A stretch of 64,000 bases of DNA from Acanthococcus lagerstroemiae (Eukaryota > Arthropoda > Insecta > Hemiptera > Eriococcidae), in the NCBI GenBank assembly GCA_031841125.1, contig CM063111.1, positions 35,352,955-35,416,954 of the forward strand, given 5' to 3'. The position numbers were made by a program, and so were the translations under genes. Positions 34,874 to 48,404 of this stretch are shown here, piece by piece (position 1 is the first letter of the stretch; every line of letters starts with the position of its first letter). The notes beneath the pieces are model-generated. The model searched no databases. It was not told the origin of the DNA and worked only from the letters and a program-made list of their open reading frames with translations.

Positions 34874-37775
34874 ACATTGAAACTCCGCCTACAACGATAG
34901 ATATTGCGTAAATTTGTATAGCTGGGCTTTCGACTTTGAGTAAAAAAATCTTTAAGAAAAATGTTGTAAGAAGTCAATTGGAAGCTAGAAAAACTTTCAG
35001 CTTCCAGTTTTTTACTCATTCAGCTTCCAACTTTTCAGGCTTCTCAAAATTGTCGTAAAATTGAAAAATCGTCCGGCTTCTGACTTCCAGCTACTGGCTT
35101 CTTCGCATCCCTGCTTTTAAAGAAAAATCAGTGTTGCCAAGTTTATAAACATTAAAATGTAGTGAGAAGAAAAGTTTTGAACAAAACTAGCGAGAAAAAT
35201 GTAAAGAATTCGTATTTTTATTCACGAAATTTTGCCAGGGGGCTCCGGCAAGCACTAGAGGGTGCTCAACAACCCCTAGCACCCCTGTGGTTACGGGCTT
35301 GCTGAAAAGTTTAACTTTTTGGACTTACGTCGTTTCTGAAGTATTCCTACGATTCAATTATAGAAGAGTATTGAGCAAAGTCTATTTGAATAGCTCCAGG
35401 CATTCCTTTTCTTAGGCAACACCTGAATATCAATATTTTTCGTTAAAATTTTTCATACGTAATGTTTGTAACTTAGGGCTATCATCAAAATTCAGGAAAT
35501 TTCCGTTTTATTCTTACTAAAGAACTCCAATCAATCCTGACGAGTCTTAGAGAGTGGCAAGGGAATATTACATAGTCCTAATGACTCACACGTCAATTTG
35601 TGTTTCAGTGAGCATTAAGAAACCTTAGGAGAGTTTTAGTAACTCTTAAAAAGGTCATTAATCCTCTACATACACGAAAAAAGGAGAATTGATACAATTT
35701 TACCCGTAAATTGTGTCCGGTTCAGAAATTAGAATGGGCACTGTCATCCTCTTTTCTCGAAATGGGAGGAACAAAACCTTTTAGGGAAGGTCTCTTCCTG
35801 AAAAAATATAATTTTTTTGTACAATAATGAGAGTTCTTTTGGAAAAACCAAGAGGAGGAGGGTCACGTCTTTCTTCCCCCTCCAAAAGATGCCTATGATA
35901 ATTGAAGGGTCTAGGTGCAAACAAGACAGGATCCAATTTTCACGAAATCGAATCAAGCACGGTACTGGATAGAGCATTGCAAGCCGAGTCGAATGGTGTA
36001 AACAGAATTTTGATAAGTTCATTTATTCAGTGTGAAAAAGGCCTTCAAAATACGTACATGGTTGGAAGCAAAAGTGACATGTTTCGTGGTTTCAATGGAT
36101 TATGTGAGCTTTCCGGATTAGGGTTTGGTGATAGCATTTTAGGCAGGCTGCTTGCTGTAATCGAAGTTGCATTGTGTAAAAGGTCCTCAATTTACGTTGT
36201 TAGAATGATAACAGAATTATTTGGTCCTTGATTGAATGAACTTTTCTTTATTATTTCGTCAAGTATTTCTTTGAAATTTCATCTTAATTTTGGTCAAAAT
36301 GAAGGGATAATGGTTTACAGCAATACAGTTTCGATTTCAGTAAGTGTTAGTAATACTTCACGCTTTACAAGAATAATACACAAAAAAAAAGATTTGGAGT
36401 CAAAACTGACATGTTTCAACCTATATTGGGTCCCCCCCCCCACAGGGGGTGGATTATCAACAAAATTTTGGGGAACACGCTCCAAAACTACGAGGGATGA
36501 CTTGGAGAAATTTTCACCTCATAATGAGATATGTGTTTTTTGAGAATCAGTTTTTCATGTTTTCTGAAAATAAAGGTTTCTGAAATTTGTCTTGTTCGCA
36601 CGTAGACCCCTCAATTGTCGAATAATTTGTCCCGCATCTTTCGAAACGATCAAGATCTGTCAATGGGACACCCTCGGGCACCTGTTGGGGGGGGGGGGTA
36701 CTCAAACATAAATAAATAAATAAATCTTTAATTCAGTTTTGTTTCGCAATGCTATCGCTCGTGTTACTCGTTACTCGGCTACATCATGAAATATGTAACC
36801 AGTTTATGTTTTTGAAATTTATTTCCTCATTATTACTCACAATCAGTCTACAGTCGATTTTTTCTCTATCTGTAACCGCTCACTACTCTTACTCATTCAT
36901 GTTCAACACGAGCACACAAACAGTACAGACTGAATGTTAAATCGGAAAGATGAATTTTGTGATCAAGGTAAATTGCTCCACTGAAAGAGTCTACCTTACC
37001 TTTTTATCGATTATGCCACGTCGACAATTATCATATTAATGCAATTACAATACAAATACCGTTCCCAACACCTGCCTTGATCAATCGTAATAAATTTTTC
37101 TGGCTTGTACGTCACGCCGAGCGAACTGCAGCTTCCGTGCCGTCTACGTTATGTCGGTAAAGGTCATGAAGTCGTAAGACTACGACAACTAAACACGAAC
37201 TACGACACACGACTATACGTTTTCATTTTTTTTTTTTTTTTTTTAGTTGCCGAAAAGCGATGAATTCACTGTCATTGATTTTCCTGTCAACAGTCCACCT
37301 CACTGTCGTCAAAGTAGAAACCAGCTGATAACCGAGAGCTTGCACTGGCTTACAGATAACGAGTACACGGTGAGAGATCCTGTTTGTAGTTCGTAAGTGA
37401 TAAAAAATTAGCCTATCTGGTAGTAAATTAGTTTACACTAAAAATAGAGAGTTCAAATAGATCGCCTGGCTGAAAATTTTCTTGCTTGTTTGGTGGTCGT
37501 CGCGGCGAGAGGCGCTCGAGGGGTTTAGATTAAATAAAAACAAAAATTGTGTACTTGAAAATAGAGCCGAAGAGTGAAATAAATTAGATGTAACACCTTT
37601 CGAGTTTCGAGTTCGTTGGTTTTATCGATATTATGGCATTTCATTCTCCATTAGCTCTCGTTCTGATAAGCTAGTGGCACTCAAACTGTTTTTCAAAGAC
37701 ACCGTAAACTGGGAGTGGAATTTGAGAACTCGTTTCTAACCCCCTCGTAGGACAAGAAGATGATCCCTGACCAAC
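34874..37775. other. No gene recognised
   Basis: A plus-strand frame of 110 codons (35902-36231, ending in MITELFGP) lacks an ATG at its 5' end and has no recognisable domain; it could be chance. Homopolymers: C run near 36431, G run near 36687-36698, T run near 37225-37244. One inverted copy of the GTAAGTCC/GGACTTAC word is at about 35320-35340. Confidence 0.35.
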
Positions 37776-37967
37776 CCTGACGAGAAGGGGAAGGAGGAGA
37801 AATGAGGGAATACCCCGGGCCTGGACTTTCAGGAGAGCCCGATATTTTTAATAGGCTTGAATTTTAACGCTCCTGACGAGAAGGGGAAGGAGGAGAAATG
37901 AGGGAATACCCCCGGCCCGGACTTTCAGGAGAGCCCGATATTTTTAAAAGGCTTGAATTTTAACGCT
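37776..37967. repeat. Perfect-phase tandem duplication, 2 x 96 bp
   Basis: Two units (37776-37871 and 37872-37967) begin CCTGACGAGAAGGGGAAGGA and end AATTTTAACGCT. They differ at only about four positions (for example CCCCGGGCCTGG versus CCCCCGGCCCGG, and AATAGG versus AAAAGG). This is a recent local duplication with no coding sense. Confidence 0.95.
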
Positions 37968-38757
37968 TATGGCTACATCATACTGTATGTACATGAAATC
38001 AGCAATCACTCTTTGCATCATGAAAGAAACCACTTATCCCGTAGCTTATAATTTTTTCCCATTTCACCAAAGAACAAAATGAACTGGAAGGAGAGGGAGG
38101 CCTGTGGAAATTTTCCTCAGGCTCTCTTTTTCTCTCTATGGCCCAGCCACTTCTTGTATTCAAATCATTTCACGGTGTCGCAAGGATCGAATATCAGTAA
38201 TTTAAATCCAGTAAAATAGGTGAAAATAAAGTTTAAAAAAAAGTATTCGTATCAAAAATTTTTTTGCATAATATCGCTGACATTGGTAGTCTTAATCAGC
38301 ATAGAAAAATGTTCGAACCCAAGGTGCTTACTAATTTTTATTTTATTTTATGAGGGGTTCAAGCTCCCCAAAACTGGCTGGTTACAACAAAAACTAAATT
38401 GTTCTTGCTAACTGAGCTGGACTTATAGGTATAAAGAACTATTAGCCTCGAAGCGCCTCGGCAGAAAGAGCGCCTAGAAAAGTAAAAAGTAAAAAAATGA
38501 GAGAAAAAGCGAGTACGAAAAAGAAGAAAGGCAGGATGGCACAAATGGAAAGAGAAGCGCTACTCCATACCCATGATTTATCATTTCTTTTCATCTCTCC
38601 TCTTTCCGTCTTGAAAAAAGTTTGCTCGAAGCAAGAAAAAAATTGAAACTTTTCATTTGATGGGCGCTTTTTGTGATTGGCTGGCAGTCTAGTGAGATCC
38701 TGCCTAAGAAAGGTTTTATTTAATTTTTTCCTAACTGCCTAGAATTATCGAATGAGA

Positions 38758-38972
38758 GGTCTGGCTGGCCGAGTAGATAGCGCGTTGGTCTCAGAATCCG
38801 GAGGTCCCGGGTTCGAGCCCACGTAGCAACTCGCCAGAATTTTCGACCTAGGCCGGTTTTTCAGCCAAAAGGGAAGAAGGCTAAGACAGCCCTAACAGCC
38901 TTCCCGACGTCACTGAAGTAATGCTCGAAAGGGCGGATTCTAGAACTCGGATGGAGAGCAAATTAGAAAAAG
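38758..38972 (+). mobile_element. tRNA-derived SINE with target-site duplication
   Basis: The head (38762-38820) has RNA polymerase III promoter boxes: A-box TGGCCGAGTAGATAGCG and B-box GGTTCGAGCCC, spaced as in a tRNA. The middle can be drawn as an anticodon arm with loop CTCAGAA (CAG), so a tRNA-Leu-like origin is plausible (inference). A non-tRNA body follows (about 38840-38960). AGAATTATCGAATG with GA-rich ends flanks it at 38741-38757 and 38973-38989, a direct repeat of about 14-17 bp with one mismatch, as made by LINE machinery. The body recurs, 5'-truncated, at 54520-54630, which shows that it is a family. It is not a functional tRNA gene: the acceptor stem does not close. Confidence 0.88.
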
Positions 38973-40965
38973 AGAATTATCGAATGGGAAGGGGGAGTAG
39001 TGCGACCCTTTTCTTCACTAAGCATTTGCACAGGCTTTATGAAGAAAAACGTAAAATTCTCAATTATCTTTACTTCCTATTGATTTCAGCAAATGGGAAA
39101 GATGCAAACAACTCCTAGACATTAGGGTGGGCCGAAGACACGAGTCCGAATCCGAAAACGTAATAGGGTAGGAAAAGACGGATATTATATCAAGTGTGGC
39201 GTAGAAACGTGCGATTACACGCATCAAAATTAACGTCACCGGCATTAGCACGTCCTTCTCGTCTCTCCTTTCCCGTAACCGCTTTTCCACCTTCCCCCTC
39301 GGTCTATCCTAATCATCCTGCATGAAAATTCTTGCTGTTTTCCTCCCTCTACCCCTACCGCACCGCCGTCATCACTGCTAATTGCACCGATGAGTGCGAT
39401 GTGGAAGTTCTTTCCGATGGGTCTTGTCTACCTTTTTTCATCGTTTTGATGTTTTCTCTTGAATTTTTCTTACGTCTTACCGTGTTTTGCCTTTTATAGG
39501 CCCTTTTTTTTTTAAAGTTTACTTCGACTTTTTCGAAATTTGACTGCCTTTTGCAGTTTTCTTTTTTTCTCATTGAGAATTTTAACAGTGGACCTTTTTC
39601 CACGTGGAATACCGCGACCAGCAGTGAGTCTTCTTTGCGTTTCCGTGACCTGCTGAACGTGGTAACCGCTGATTTTCTTTCTTTTCGACCGCGAGAAGTG
39701 AACCACGTGTTCGTGAACCTTCGTGTGGCCCTTTCGGCCAGCCGTCCACTTCGCAACCGTCACTGCCACCGACCGAAATCCAGCTCCTTTTTTTCTCTTT
39801 TTTATTTTTTTTTGTTTAATAAATTAATGTGCCTGCGTTGATGTGGAATCATGTCTTTTTCTTTTCCGAACACCGCATTGACCGCGACATGAGGTCGTAA
39901 GTACCCTTTTTTGTAAGAGAGAATGTAAGGGACCATGGCTTAGAGAGAGAGATGCTTTAATTTTGTTTCTATTTTTCTTGCTTCTGGCCCCGGAACTATA
40001 GAATATTCAACATGTGATCTGGGTAACCGCCTTCCAAAGCCCTGGCACCTCCCGCTCCCTGGGCGAGTCTCGTATGAGCTAGTCGTGGCTTTTCCCAGGC
40101 CCTTTCGGATGCCTGCATTTTTTGAGCGTTGACGCCGATTTTCTGACTTAAGCACGTACCCGCTGATAAACGGAAGGTATCAGCAGTACAATGTGCACAT
40201 GTTTGTGAGCGATCGAAATACCTTGGTTTTTCTTCGTTGGTCGTTCATAAAAATGCCACACAAGTAAGAATATCCACAATTCAGTTTATTCTTTATATGA
40301 AATCTTGGGCTCTCGACCAAACCCTCAGTTATTCAAAAATACACCATTTTATAAAAATTCCAGGTTCGATTTTTAGAACGCAATAGAAGAAAATGAAGGT
40401 GTTGTATCGAGTAACAACAACCATAATTTATTATATTTTTATATCAAGTCTTAAACCCCTTACCGGACACTCCGGTTTTCCAAAATTGGGATATTTTCGA
40501 AACGAAACTGAGGGCTCAAGGTTTGATGAAAAAAATGAAACAAATTGTGGGTATTATTACTCGATACTACATATGTATGTGGTCTTTTTCGAAAGATTTA
40601 GAGTCCGGTAGAGGGTTAAAGATCTAATATGAAATCTAATATAAAAATAAATCTTTTTTTTTTTGTTTTCTTACTTCATACAATGCTTGTCTCTTCTCTT
40701 GTTGCATATTCAGATTTAAGATTTTCAAATCCGGCATCTATAAAAACGGCTTTATGTTTCTTTACTTCTCTATTCATCAATTTCTGGAATTTTCACCCTC
40801 TTCCCCGTAACCGCAGATACCATACTTTGAAATTTGTGTTTTTAGTATCTTAAATGACCTGTATTAGAACTTAATACTTTCACTAGCTCGAATCATTGCA
40901 TCAGTACAGCAGCAGGGGGGGGGGGTCTCAAGGTCCTAGAATTCGATTTCGGTGTTGGTTTGCTT
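38973..40965. other. No gene recognised
   Basis: Bases 39360-39830 are pyrimidine-rich on the plus strand, so long frames appear on both strands; the minus reading is a Lys/Arg/Ser-rich low-complexity string with no domain. Bases 39930-40160 are also CG-richer, with an unrecognised minus-strand frame. A G run sits at about 40916-40925. Confidence 0.35.
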
Positions 40966-41559
40966 CAGGGTTGTTCCGTAGAATAACTGGTGTAAATTTA
41001 CAGTCATTTTACACGTAGAATAATTGAGTTATTTTACATTATCTTATGTTTGGTGTAGAATAACGTAGAATAATGAAATATTAGGTTTTTCAGCCAAGAA
41101 CTACTGTTTAAAACTTTAAAAAAACTAAAAAATTGGTAAAAAATTGGAAACAATCAAGTACCTATACTTTCACTTTTTCACTTTCGTTCTTTAATTTCAT
41201 TTTAAAAGTATTTTTGTAGATTATATAAAAGATCCTTTGGGACGCCCCATTTTAATTTAATATTATATAATAAGTAATTTACTCTTAAATATCGTACGAA
41301 TAATTCGTAAATCATAATCGTAATCAATTTCAATTTCAAACTTCACTAATTTTCATATTTAAATTCACCACATGACTTTATAAATGCAGCATTACAGATT
41401 ACATCACCTTATCACTGTTATCAGCAGTCATTTCACGTTATTCTACGCGATTTAGTTTTTCTACGTAATGTTACGTTCATTTTACATCTATACCATTATT
41501 CTACGTTATTTTACACGAAATGTAAAATAACTCATTTTACATTCAGAGGAACAACCCTG
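40966..41559. mobile_element. hAT-like non-autonomous element with GTAGAATAA array
   Basis: Ends CAGGGTTGTTCC and GGAACAACCCTG (12 bp, exact inverted match). Flanks GTTTGCTT (40958-40965) and ATTTGCTT (41560-41567) match at 7 of 8. Subterminal zones carry GTAGAATAA and TTTTACA words on the left and their inverses TTATTCTAC and TGTAAAA on the right. It has no coding capacity. Confidence 0.9.
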
Positions 41560-43806
41560 ATTTGCTTGTATATTCCAAGTTGTGGATCCAGGGAGAGATA
41601 GGGGCTCTGACAGTTTATGAATGACAATACAGGAATAGTTTTACAGGGCTTCGAGGTTGCTGAACTCGATTCTGAGGTTAAATGAACTCTGACACGAAAA
41701 TTGCGTTACCAAAGTAGGGAGGCATATAAATGGATTTTCAAGATCGCTGAAATTGTTTCTGATTTTAATATTTCACTTTGAAATCAAAACTGTAACACTA
41801 GGGGACATAGAAATGGAGATCACTACAGGGGCATTATGGATACCATTATGCAGATTCTCAAGGGCGCTCGACTTGTTTATCGAGCCAGTTTTATCCTAAT
41901 GAAATTCATAATTCATGCAATTATAACAGATTATGATAAAAGATTATTTCATATAGTGGAAAGGACCATAAGAATGCGCACGACTAATTTTTCGATAAAT
42001 GGCGCCCTCTTGTAGCTGTGTGTCCTTCATTTAAAATTAAAGGGGCTACGTAGGGTTCAAAAATTGAAAAAAGGTGAACTTTCATTGCAAATATGAGTAC
42101 TCATTTCAATATTTTTCAAAGATAATCAGAGAATAGAAACGGCCCTAAAAACTTACCAAACTGAACTGTCTACTTTTGGTATTAGAGGGGCTATACCGAT
42201 TCTAAAATTCTAATCAAAATTTGAGTATAATGTCTAAAGGGCACCACTTTCTATTTCTGTAGCCACTTCAATTTTCGAAGCAGACATACAAGGTAATAAT
42301 AATTCTTGTTCCATTTTTAAGGTTCTATCTACTGCTATCCTAAAACAGGTCGTAAAGACATTGTCACGGATAAAATTCAACTCCAAAACTGGAATATTTT
42401 GCAATATTAAAAATTTGTTGAATGAAATTTCACCAAGCAAAATATCAGTCTTCATCAAAGAGAGTTATATGGATCGCTGCTACTTCAGAAGAAAAATATC
42501 AAAATTATCGTAATTGTCTATTGCTTATCTCAAGAATTGAAAAGTTACAAAAATTGTAACGTGTACACTTCAACAATTTTATACAAACTATGATAAGAAT
42601 TATAAGACTGATAGAGTCCCTTCAAAATCAAATACACGCGATTTAATTCGGCAAATTTCTTTTACCTCTTCGATGTACTATCCAACTGATTATACCTTCG
42701 AAAAAAATTCTGATTTGAAATGACTAATCACTTGCAATGAATGTTCGCTATTGTCAAATTTTGAAGATTTGTAGCTCCTCCAATTTTGAGCCTTACTTGT
42801 GCATAAGGTTGTCTGTTTCTCTGGCCGAGTACTATCACCTCTGGCATACTAAGTTGGAACACCTTATAAAATTTTACTGGTACGTCATGATAGATGAGGA
42901 AACACAAAGTGACATATTACGAATACGAAATACTTTTTATCAGTCAATCTACGTAGGTGATCCGAGATTTCGAGCACTTTAATTAATAATTTATCGCCAT
43001 CGGTAACCAAATCAGCTATTGACTGCTTTCAAGATTGTATCTTTCTTCACCCACTTTTAGCATAAGTTGAATGAAGTCTGGGTTTCTTAACGGAAATGCG
43101 CCGAGTCTACAGACTTTCCCATGATAAAGCAACCCGTTTTCTTCCTTCTTCTCGCTCTATCCGCCATTGTAGTAAAATAGTAATTTCAAGCAATAACCAT
43201 GCATTTCCAACTTCCCCACTGGAAAAGATTCAAGTGCTTTTAATGCGTATCAAGCCATGCAAGGCTGTAGGTAATGGCGCTTGACGTGTCCAAAACCAAT
43301 GCATTGGATGCCCCTTATTTTGCAAAGTTTTACAGACCAACGTTTACCCAAAGTTTGAAATCTTGTGTTTTCTTTATTTTTTTGAATTAGCGCTCATTAT
43401 CTCGTGAGCATACAAACCAGTAAAACAAACAATTACATCAACCAAAAAAGGCCATACGCACTTTTTGTCCCTAACCCATCCATAATCCACAAAATAACCA
43501 AAAACTGCTCGAAATACCAAAATATTACGAATCTTTTAAAACGATGTTAATAAAAAGCTACTAGCTTTCTTCTGCGAAAGATTCATTATATTTCAGTATT
43601 TTGAGCAGAAATTTCATTTTCCCATATTTCAAATGAAATTAATTTTATGTTTAAAGGTAACTTTTGAAACTCAATCGATACCAAAAACAATGAACAACTT
43701 CTTCACTCCACTGTAGTCATAATTTCTAGGGGGAGGGGGGGGATCTCCGGAAAATATGACAATTTCAAACTCCAAAATTTCAACGAGCTAAACAATAAAA
43801 GCTCAT
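41560..43806. other. No gene seen
   Basis: Unassigned sequence. Frames of 60-80 codons at 42.2, 42.7 and 43.1 kb show no recognisable motif. Confidence 0.35.
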
Positions 43807-43980
43807 CAGGGCCGTACCCAGGATTTAAGTAGGGAAAGGGAGCTCGGTCATAAATCTGCCCTCCTCCCTGTTTCAACCCATTGTTTTTTCGTGTTTTTTT
43901 GGTCAACGAGGAGATTTTTTTCTTGGTGGGAGGGGGTCAATGGGAGGGTTGAACATCCCCCCTCTGTCGGTACGGCTCTG
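43807..43980. mobile_element. hAT-like MITE, 174 bp
   Basis: Ends CAGGGCCGTACCCAGG and GGTACGGCTCTG. Flanks AAGCTCAT (43799-43806) and AAGCTCAC (43981-43988) match at 7 of 8. The interior is GC-rich with G/C runs on the AGGG...CCCCCT pattern and does not code. Confidence 0.85.
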
Positions 43981-46900
43981 AAGCTCACTACTTCGATTTT
44001 TACATTCAACTTCAGAAAATAGAGTGATAGACATGATATTGGCCTCAAAGATCATTAAGATTATCAAGATCATGGTGGTAACCAAAACTAATTTTTAGTC
44101 TTGACATTGTTGGTGACCAGAGGTAGTGACAGGCAGGATCGTAGCCTAAATATTATGAGTATCATCAAGATAATTATCATAGTGGTGACTTGAGATCAAA
44201 TCTGAGTATCTGATCTTAATAAGGGTGACTTGAGAATATGATTTTTCAAAAGGATATAATTGGAAGGAGCAATGTGTTTCTATTTGCTCACCTCTGTCGA
44301 GAAATACTATTCTTAGCAGTTACGTACAGATGAAAATGTGGGGACTGTCTCCCCCAACATATTTCATAGTTGGCATACTTAGTTAAATTGACCCTCAGTT
44401 GGTAAAACTTCAGAAGTTGACCATTTTTATTTATTCATTCAGTTGATTTTGAAAATGTTTGTCAGCTGGCGAAATGCGACCGGAAATTGACCAAATTTAA
44501 AAGTGTTGGCCTCCATTTCTTTATTGTTGACTTCAAAAATGAAATAGAATTTAAGTTAGAAAAATTTTTTATTTCAGTTGGTTTCATTTTCCCTCGAGAA
44601 ATTAGCTGCGGCCTTGATTTTCACAGAATACTAACGTTTTGAACCAGTTTTAAAGATTCTTCAAGAGCTATAAAATCGTTCTTATGTTAGTCTTCTGGGT
44701 CTGAACACCGTCGTGAGATTTCGCAATAAATCTTGACGATTCTTAACTGAGTCTTAACGATGCGTATAATATGATTTCAGCGTTTCATAGAGACAAGTCT
44801 TGGTAGAGCAAAGTCAATCTCAGCGCAGTTCTCGTGTGTCTTAACTACCTATCGGACCATTGCATGGTTCTAACGAATCAAAATCATAAGATGTATGTAA
44901 AGTAAATAAATTTATTAAAAAAGTTTCTCAAATTCGGCTAAAAAATAAACAAGAGTTCTAAGGAGTCTTATTATCCAAATCTTAATAGAACTGAACGAGT
45001 CTCCATCGAATGTTAACCAAAAGTTTCACCGAGTCCAGTTAGTCTTCATACAATATGTGAGTCTTTCAAGGGTTGTGAAAAGTTTGAAATAAAAAAACTT
45101 GAGTAAGTTTCGATGAATTCAAGCAGTGTAAACAGGTCTTATTGCAGTCAGTCTTAACGAATCTCAGCGAGTTTTTATGAATAGTTCAAACTCTAAAAGC
45201 CCACGGTCATGTTTCAAATCTTAGTGGTTTCCACCTGGAAAGCCACCACTGAATAAATATACTTAGGGAAAAATTAAACCAGTTTTTAATAAAATGTTGT
45301 CAAGAAAGCTGAATGTTTCTCGCTCACTTCTCTCTGCTACGCATACTTCATTTATTTCAAACTCTTAGTTCTGCCTCTGAGGATTATTTCCACTTACGTC
45401 CGAATAATACATGAGGCCCTCGATTCTAATCTAAGCCTGAGTGGCGAACGAGTTTATGATGACTGATTGAAACAGAATCTCAATTTCAGCGATTGACGAG
45501 ACTTACAGTAGTCCAACTGAGTCTTAACATGTCTTCATCAGTCTTCGCGAGTCTTGACGTATCCATGCACGAGTCTTTGAAGTTTGATGCATTTCTGCCA
45601 AGTCTTCCCAAGTACTGACACAATTTTAACAGATATTAAAAAGTATAAAAAAGATCTTGATGAGACTTCACTCTCAGCGATTCTTTAGATAGTCTTTACG
45701 ACTCTTCATAGGGCTTAGTGTCCATTTCGGAGTGTGAGTGAACTTGGTAATATTCCATTTTTAGGGTGTGCCAATTCACTTTTTCTTCTTGTGTAGTCCA
45801 GAGCGCTTTCGACAACCAATAGGAGCACACGACTAAACAGGTTCACCATACGGTTCTACTCTCAACTATGACTACAGGACCACAAGAAACAAGTCGCATT
45901 TAGGGTACTCCACTTATGGATTCAACAGGCAGTTAATAATATTGATAGGAAACAACATTTTGCAGAAGTCACTTTAAGCTCCTTGCATGAGGCTTTTCGT
46001 AAGCGGTTTCCTTTTTTTCCTACTGAACTTTCTCACAAAATTGGTCCTACAGGACGGATTTATTAAACTTGATAGAAAATTACCTAGCAGGGATGGATCT
46101 GAGAATCAATCCTGAGAGAAGTAGTTCAAAATCGATATGAAATAAATAGTCCCCAACTGCTGAGGATCACTCCATCCACTGGGGATTTAGATTATTTCTA
46201 TGCCTTCCACGTGATACTCAAGCGAGGGAAATTCACGGTTTCGAACGGCTCCTGTGAACTAATTTCTTATTGCTGTTCCCTTTGTCTGTTGTACCAGCCT
46301 AGAGCTGCTGGCTCCATTACTTCAACCAGTGGTGACGGTTTCTTACTGATGTTGAAAATGGGAAAACACTAAACCTAAAGCGTTTTCTAAAGATTAACTG
46401 AGCAACAATATTTGAAGGTCTTCTGGTATTCATCTATGTATAGTTCAATTTTCTCTTTCATGGTGGAAGGGGCGGCATGCAATTCCTATAAGAGAAAATA
46501 TTCATTTCAGTTTTCCATGGTTTCAGGAACCGACTATTTTCTTAGGTACTTTGACTTCAAAAAATTACTAAAATGTTACCGAATAGCCTTAATTCATGAT
46601 TATACAAACTGTTCAACTATTTTTCAAGCCTATTCATATCAAATTTTTTCTCTCTCCCCCTCTCTGTCTTTTTCTCTCAGAGGATCAGCTGTTCTCACTG
46701 CTTTTCTCATGTATCTACTTCAGTACCCTGGGTGACAAGAGTGCAGTACATGCAATATCTGCTATATGACAGTTACAGCTACTCATTACAGAAGCCAGGT
46801 TCACAACCTCTATGAAATACAATTCTCAAAACGTTCTAGCCCGTTGACTGCTAGGTCAATTTCTTGTATAATAATTGGTGTTAGTTATAAAATTTGTATT

Positions 46901-47202
46901 ATTACTAGTTATATCTGTATTTAGTACTGATAAAATGTGATAAGATTAATGTAATAGTCTTCTACATATTATCATGCTGACTACGTACATGGAGCTATCA
47001 GTTTTGTCGAATCGACAAAATTGACAGTGAAACCTTTGACTCTGGTAATGAAGAAAAAATTGTGAAGGTTGATATCATTCCTGTGGGCTGTAATCGTATC
47101 GTAATTTTATCTTTCGTTCGTTCGTATAGTTATGTAATTATGAAGAATGATTCCTGAACTTTCCACTCCCAATTCGGCTGAAATATGAAAACGTGCTCGA
47201 AG
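43981..47202. other. No gene; degenerate AGTCTT-type array and a dispersed repeat
   Basis: Bases about 44640-45730 contain many GAGTCTTAAC/GAGTCTCA-type words at irregular 10-25 bp spacing (for example near 44750, 45050, 45160, 45510-45560), an old degenerate minisatellite. Bases 45770-45865 share blocks with about 7790-7950. Frame 46412-46735 is open for 107 codons, but hydrophobic and unrecognised. Confidence 0.45.
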
Positions 47203-47809
47203 CAGTGCTGCTTAGCCAATCGGAAGGGCTAAAAACTTAGTTAAAAGATAACGTTTCCAAACAACTAGAGCTTTGGCTAACAGCTAACGGCTAACGTGGT
47301 CTCACTGGCTAGCTAAAGGCTAAAAACATCAATATGAGTATCATGTGGAGACTGAAGTACCGAAGAGTGAAGTCTGTGTAATGCGTCTGTGAACTCTAAG
47401 TCTCTAAATGTGGCTACCGTGAGGACTGAGGCAGTGAGGGTGTGAGGCAAAAGAGGCTGAGGCCACTGAGGGTTACAACTTACAACCTCACAAAGTTACA
47501 ACTCAACAAGAGAAAGGATCCGATCGTTACTCTGGCAAGAGAACCCTTTCTGATCATTTCATCATACATGACTGGCATTGGCATAGTGTTCGACAAAAGA
47601 GTTCTCTTGTTAAGGTGGCAATTTGCCCTTTTATCTTGTTTTCTATGATTTCAAAAAAGAAAAAATCAGCTGTTAGCAAATCAAATTTCAATGACAACGG
47701 CTAAGCTAATTGCTAACATAATTTCATTAGCTAGCTAGGGCTAGATAATTTGGGGCCAAAATCGATCGGCCAACGCCTAAAGGCTTCGGCTTAGCTATAA
47801 GCAGCCCTG
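47203..47809. mobile_element. hAT-like non-autonomous element with GGCTAAC array
   Basis: Ends CAGTGCTGCTTA and TAAGCAGCCCTG. Flanks GCTCGAAG (47195-47202) and GCTCAAAG (47810-47817) match at 7 of 8. GCTAAC/GGCTAA words cluster at 47260-47325 and, as TTAGC/GTTAGC, at 47670-47740. No transposase frame is present. Confidence 0.88.
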
Positions 47810-48404
47810 GCTCAAAGTCCGAGATTGAGAGATTGAAATTTCTGACTTGCTTCTTGTAAGAACCCCCGAGAGACTGAATTTTGTGATTTTCTTCTTGTAA
47901 GAGCCCCCTCAATTCGCCATCGAAATCTAAATGCTGTGAGCTAGTTATTGTATTTAGGCTCGATTTTGTCAACTTTAAGAAGGGTGTATCCCACTGTTGA
48001 AAACTAATAATGGTAAACTAATTTTTTTCAGTTTTGCATAGTTAACTGTTAATGACTTTCTTAAGAACATTCATCAGGTTTACTTTATTTAGGAAATATG
48101 CTCCCTTCCCGATTTTTTTGGGGACTTTCTATCAAAGTACCGACTCCCGCTTAACTGGGAGACTATTTCTCGAAATTTAGGACTCTTGAGAAACCCTTGG
48201 GGACTTGGAGGACCCGTAGACATATTGTTAAAACAGAAATATCTAATTTTGAAGAAGAATATCAAATAATCATTTTATTAATTCGAAATTAATTAGTTAA
48301 TTAAATTTAAATTAATATTTTAAATAAAAAATTTATTTAAATTTCTCAATTAATTTTAATTATGGAAAAATAATTTAAATTCATAGTAAATAAAATTATA
48401 ATAA
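47810..48404. other. No gene; extremely AT-rich flank
   Basis: Bases 48285-48404 are almost purely A and T (AATTTAAATTAAT words). A similar AT-only stretch lies on the other side of the GC-rich island (50905-51030). It may be target preference or part of the element. Confidence 0.4.

Noticed and set aside
35130..35412. hAT element with ends CAGTGTTGCCAAG and GGCAACACCTG
   Set aside because: The ends differ by an indel and the flanks (AGAAAAAT versus AATATCAA) do not match.
35902..36231. 110-codon frame as a gene
   Set aside because: No ATG at its start, no domain, and it sits in unremarkable sequence.
38758..38825. Functional tRNA-Leu gene
   Set aside because: The head is tRNA-like, but the acceptor stem does not pair, and the flanks show a SINE body and target duplications.
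39355..39756. 133-codon minus-strand Lys/Arg-rich protein
   Set aside because: Low-complexity reading of a pyrimidine-rich strand; no ATG-led domain or conserved motif.
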